DNA of 64,000 nt from Alysiella filiformis (lineage in GTDB: Bacteria > Pseudomonadota > Gammaproteobacteria > Burkholderiales > Neisseriaceae), in NCBI RefSeq assembly GCF_014054525.1, contig NZ_CP059564.1:1870357-1934356 (forward strand). The letters are read 5' to 3'. Positions 63,197 through 64,000 of the stretch are shown piece by piece. A program made the translations under genes and the position numbers. The notes beneath the pieces were generated by a model that saw nothing but the letters and a program-made list of their open reading frames with translations, made no database searches and was not told the origin of the DNA. Position 1 is the stretch's first letter. Every line of letters starts with the position of its first letter.

Positions 63197-63598
63197 ATGC
63201 AAACCAGTAAAGATATGCAAACCAAGAAACGCCCTGTTTATTTGCACATGCCCACCATCATCAAGCATTTGCCGATTCCAGGGATTGTTTCCATTTTGCA
63301 CCGCGCCACAGGTGTGGCATTGTTTTTGCTGCTGCCATTTTTGTTGGCATTGTTGAGCGGCTCACGTTCAAGCGGCGAAGATTTTGAATATTACAAAGCT
63401 TGGGCAGACAATTGGTTCATCAAGCTGATTTTGTGGGGCGTGTTGTGGGCGTTTATCCACCATTTGTTTGCAGGATTGCGTTTCCTGCTGATTGACGCGC
63501 ACATTGGTGTGGACTTGCACACTGCCCGCAAAACCGCCAAATGGATTTTGTACGGCGCACCTGCTGTGGCATTTGTATTGGGGATTTTCTTATGGTAA
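63197..63598 (+). CDS. sdhC: succinate dehydrogenase cytochrome b556 subunit
   Basis: A 133-residue membrane anchor with three helices (about residues 33-55, 72-95, 112-132). It has the family signature RPVYLHMPTIIKHLPIPGIVSILHRATGV with the quinone/heme region and HHLFAGLRFLLIDAHIG with the heme-ligand His. Part of complex II. GAGGA lies 6 nt before the ATG at 63197. The stop overlaps the sdhD start. The upstream 318-bp gap (62879-63196) has two DUS and an AT-rich stretch; I cannot place its promoter firmly. Confidence 0.93.
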   Translation: MQTSKDMQTKKRPVYLHMPTIIKHLPIPGIVSILHRATGVALFLLLPFLLALLSGSRSSGEDFEYYKAWADNWFIKLILWGVLWAFIHHLFAGLRFLLIDAHIGVDLHTARKTAKWILYGAPAVAFVLGIFLW

Positions 63599-63939
63599 AC
63601 CGCAAATTAACTGGCGCACACTACGGCTTGCGCGATTGGGCGATGCAACGCGCCACCGCCATCATCATGCTCGTGTACACCGTGTTCTTTTTCCTGTTTT
63701 TGATTGGCTTAATGGGCGCGGACGATTACACCGAATGGCAAGCCTTTTTTGACAAAACTTGGGTAAAAGTGTTTACCCAAACCACATTCATTGCCCTGTT
63801 TTTACACGCATGGGTTGGCATTCGCGATTTGTGGATGGACTACATCAAACCTTTCGGTTTACGCTTGTTTTTGCAATGCGCCACCGTTACTTGGTTGGTG
63901 GGTTGCACCGTTTATTCATTCTTCGCCATTTGGGGTTAA
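63592..63939 (+). CDS. sdhD: succinate dehydrogenase membrane anchor subunit
   Basis: A 115-residue three-helix anchor. It starts MVNRKLTGAHYGLRDWAMQRATAIIM, with the SdhD block FLHAWVGIRDLWMDYIKP. Its ATG at 63592 lies inside the last codons of sdhC (7-bp overlap), so translation is coupled. It binds quinone and heme b together with SdhC. Confidence 0.93.
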   Translation: MVNRKLTGAHYGLRDWAMQRATAIIMLVYTVFFFLFLIGLMGADDYTEWQAFFDKTWVKVFTQTTFIALFLHAWVGIRDLWMDYIKPFGLRLFLQCATVTWLVGCTVYSFFAIWG

Positions 63940-63945
63940 TCAAAC

Positions 63946-64000
63946 ATGACTTATCCGATTCGCAAATTTGATGCCGTAGTAGTCGGCGCAGGTGGCGCAG
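63946..64000 (+). CDS. sdhA: succinate dehydrogenase flavoprotein subunit, first 18 residues
   Basis: MTYPIRKFDAVVVGAGGA, the start of the FAD-binding Rossmann motif (VVVGAGGAG) of SdhA, cut by the window edge. It begins 7 bp after the sdhD stop and completes the expected sdhCDA order. Confidence 0.88.
   Translation, partial: MTYPIRKFDAVVVGAGGA

Overview
The window looks like a chromosomal segment of a Neisseriaceae bacterium. It is dotted with a near-palindromic 15-mer, TTCAGGC[A/T]GCCTGAA. This contains the DNA uptake sequence (DUS) dialects I know from Simonsiella (AGGCTGCCTGAA) and Kingella (AGGCAGCCTGAA). Where only one half is conserved, mostly inside genes, the GCTGCCTGAA form dominates, which favours the Simonsiella-type dialect. 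Gene content and order agree with the family: bamD/comL divergent from rluD, gmk-rpoZ-spoT, sucAB, sdhCDA, and hpnD-hpnE. The genus (Simonsiella, Alysiella or a Kingella relative) is inference. No rRNA, tRNA, CRISPR or prophage was seen.

Layout. 1-6.5 kb: end of an MHS-type transporter gene, nlpD, metF, uup (reverse), mltG, ibaG. 6.6-8.6 kb: a DUF2459 gene, then an IS630-type insertion sequence inside an older repeat. 8.6-13.4 kb: rpoH, fadD, recD. 13.4-16.4 kb: a miniature element, a TbpB/fHbp-like surface lipoprotein, and leuA with an extra N-terminal helix-turn-helix. 16.5-19.4 kb: hpnD, hpnE, an SDR. 19.8-29.4 kb: adh, mgtE, a Sel1 protein, bamD, rluD, ushA-like, an ADP-ribosylglycohydrolase, mnmA. 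29.7-36.4 kb: a YccS-type protein, sucA, sucB. 36.4-45.4 kb: pheA, hscB, degV, trkA and a three-gene Lap-like type I secretion operon. 45.7-55.2 kb: purL, an M20 amidohydrolase, an unrecognised protein, an MFS exporter, pyrG. 55.2-64 kb: gmk, rpoZ, spoT, rsgA, tgpA-like, rluE, parB, sdhC, sdhD and the start of sdhA.

Most genes are housekeeping: central metabolism (SucAB, Sdh), amino-acid and nucleotide synthesis (LeuA, PheA, PurL, PyrG), envelope assembly (NlpD, MltG, BamD), stress control (RpoH, SpoT) and RNA modification (MnmA, RluD, RluE).

The accessory signal lies between genes. At least seven families of miniature repeats occur, often nested: a 179-bp TA-flanked element in three equal-length copies; a GAAACYTTTGCAAAAC-ended family in four copies, one split by the IS630 element and one by a 179-bp element; two families whose ends contain the DUS itself; and three single- or two-copy palindromic elements. 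The most unusual gene-level feature is the helix-turn-helix/LeuA fusion, whose promoter is covered with GACA/TGTC half-sites.
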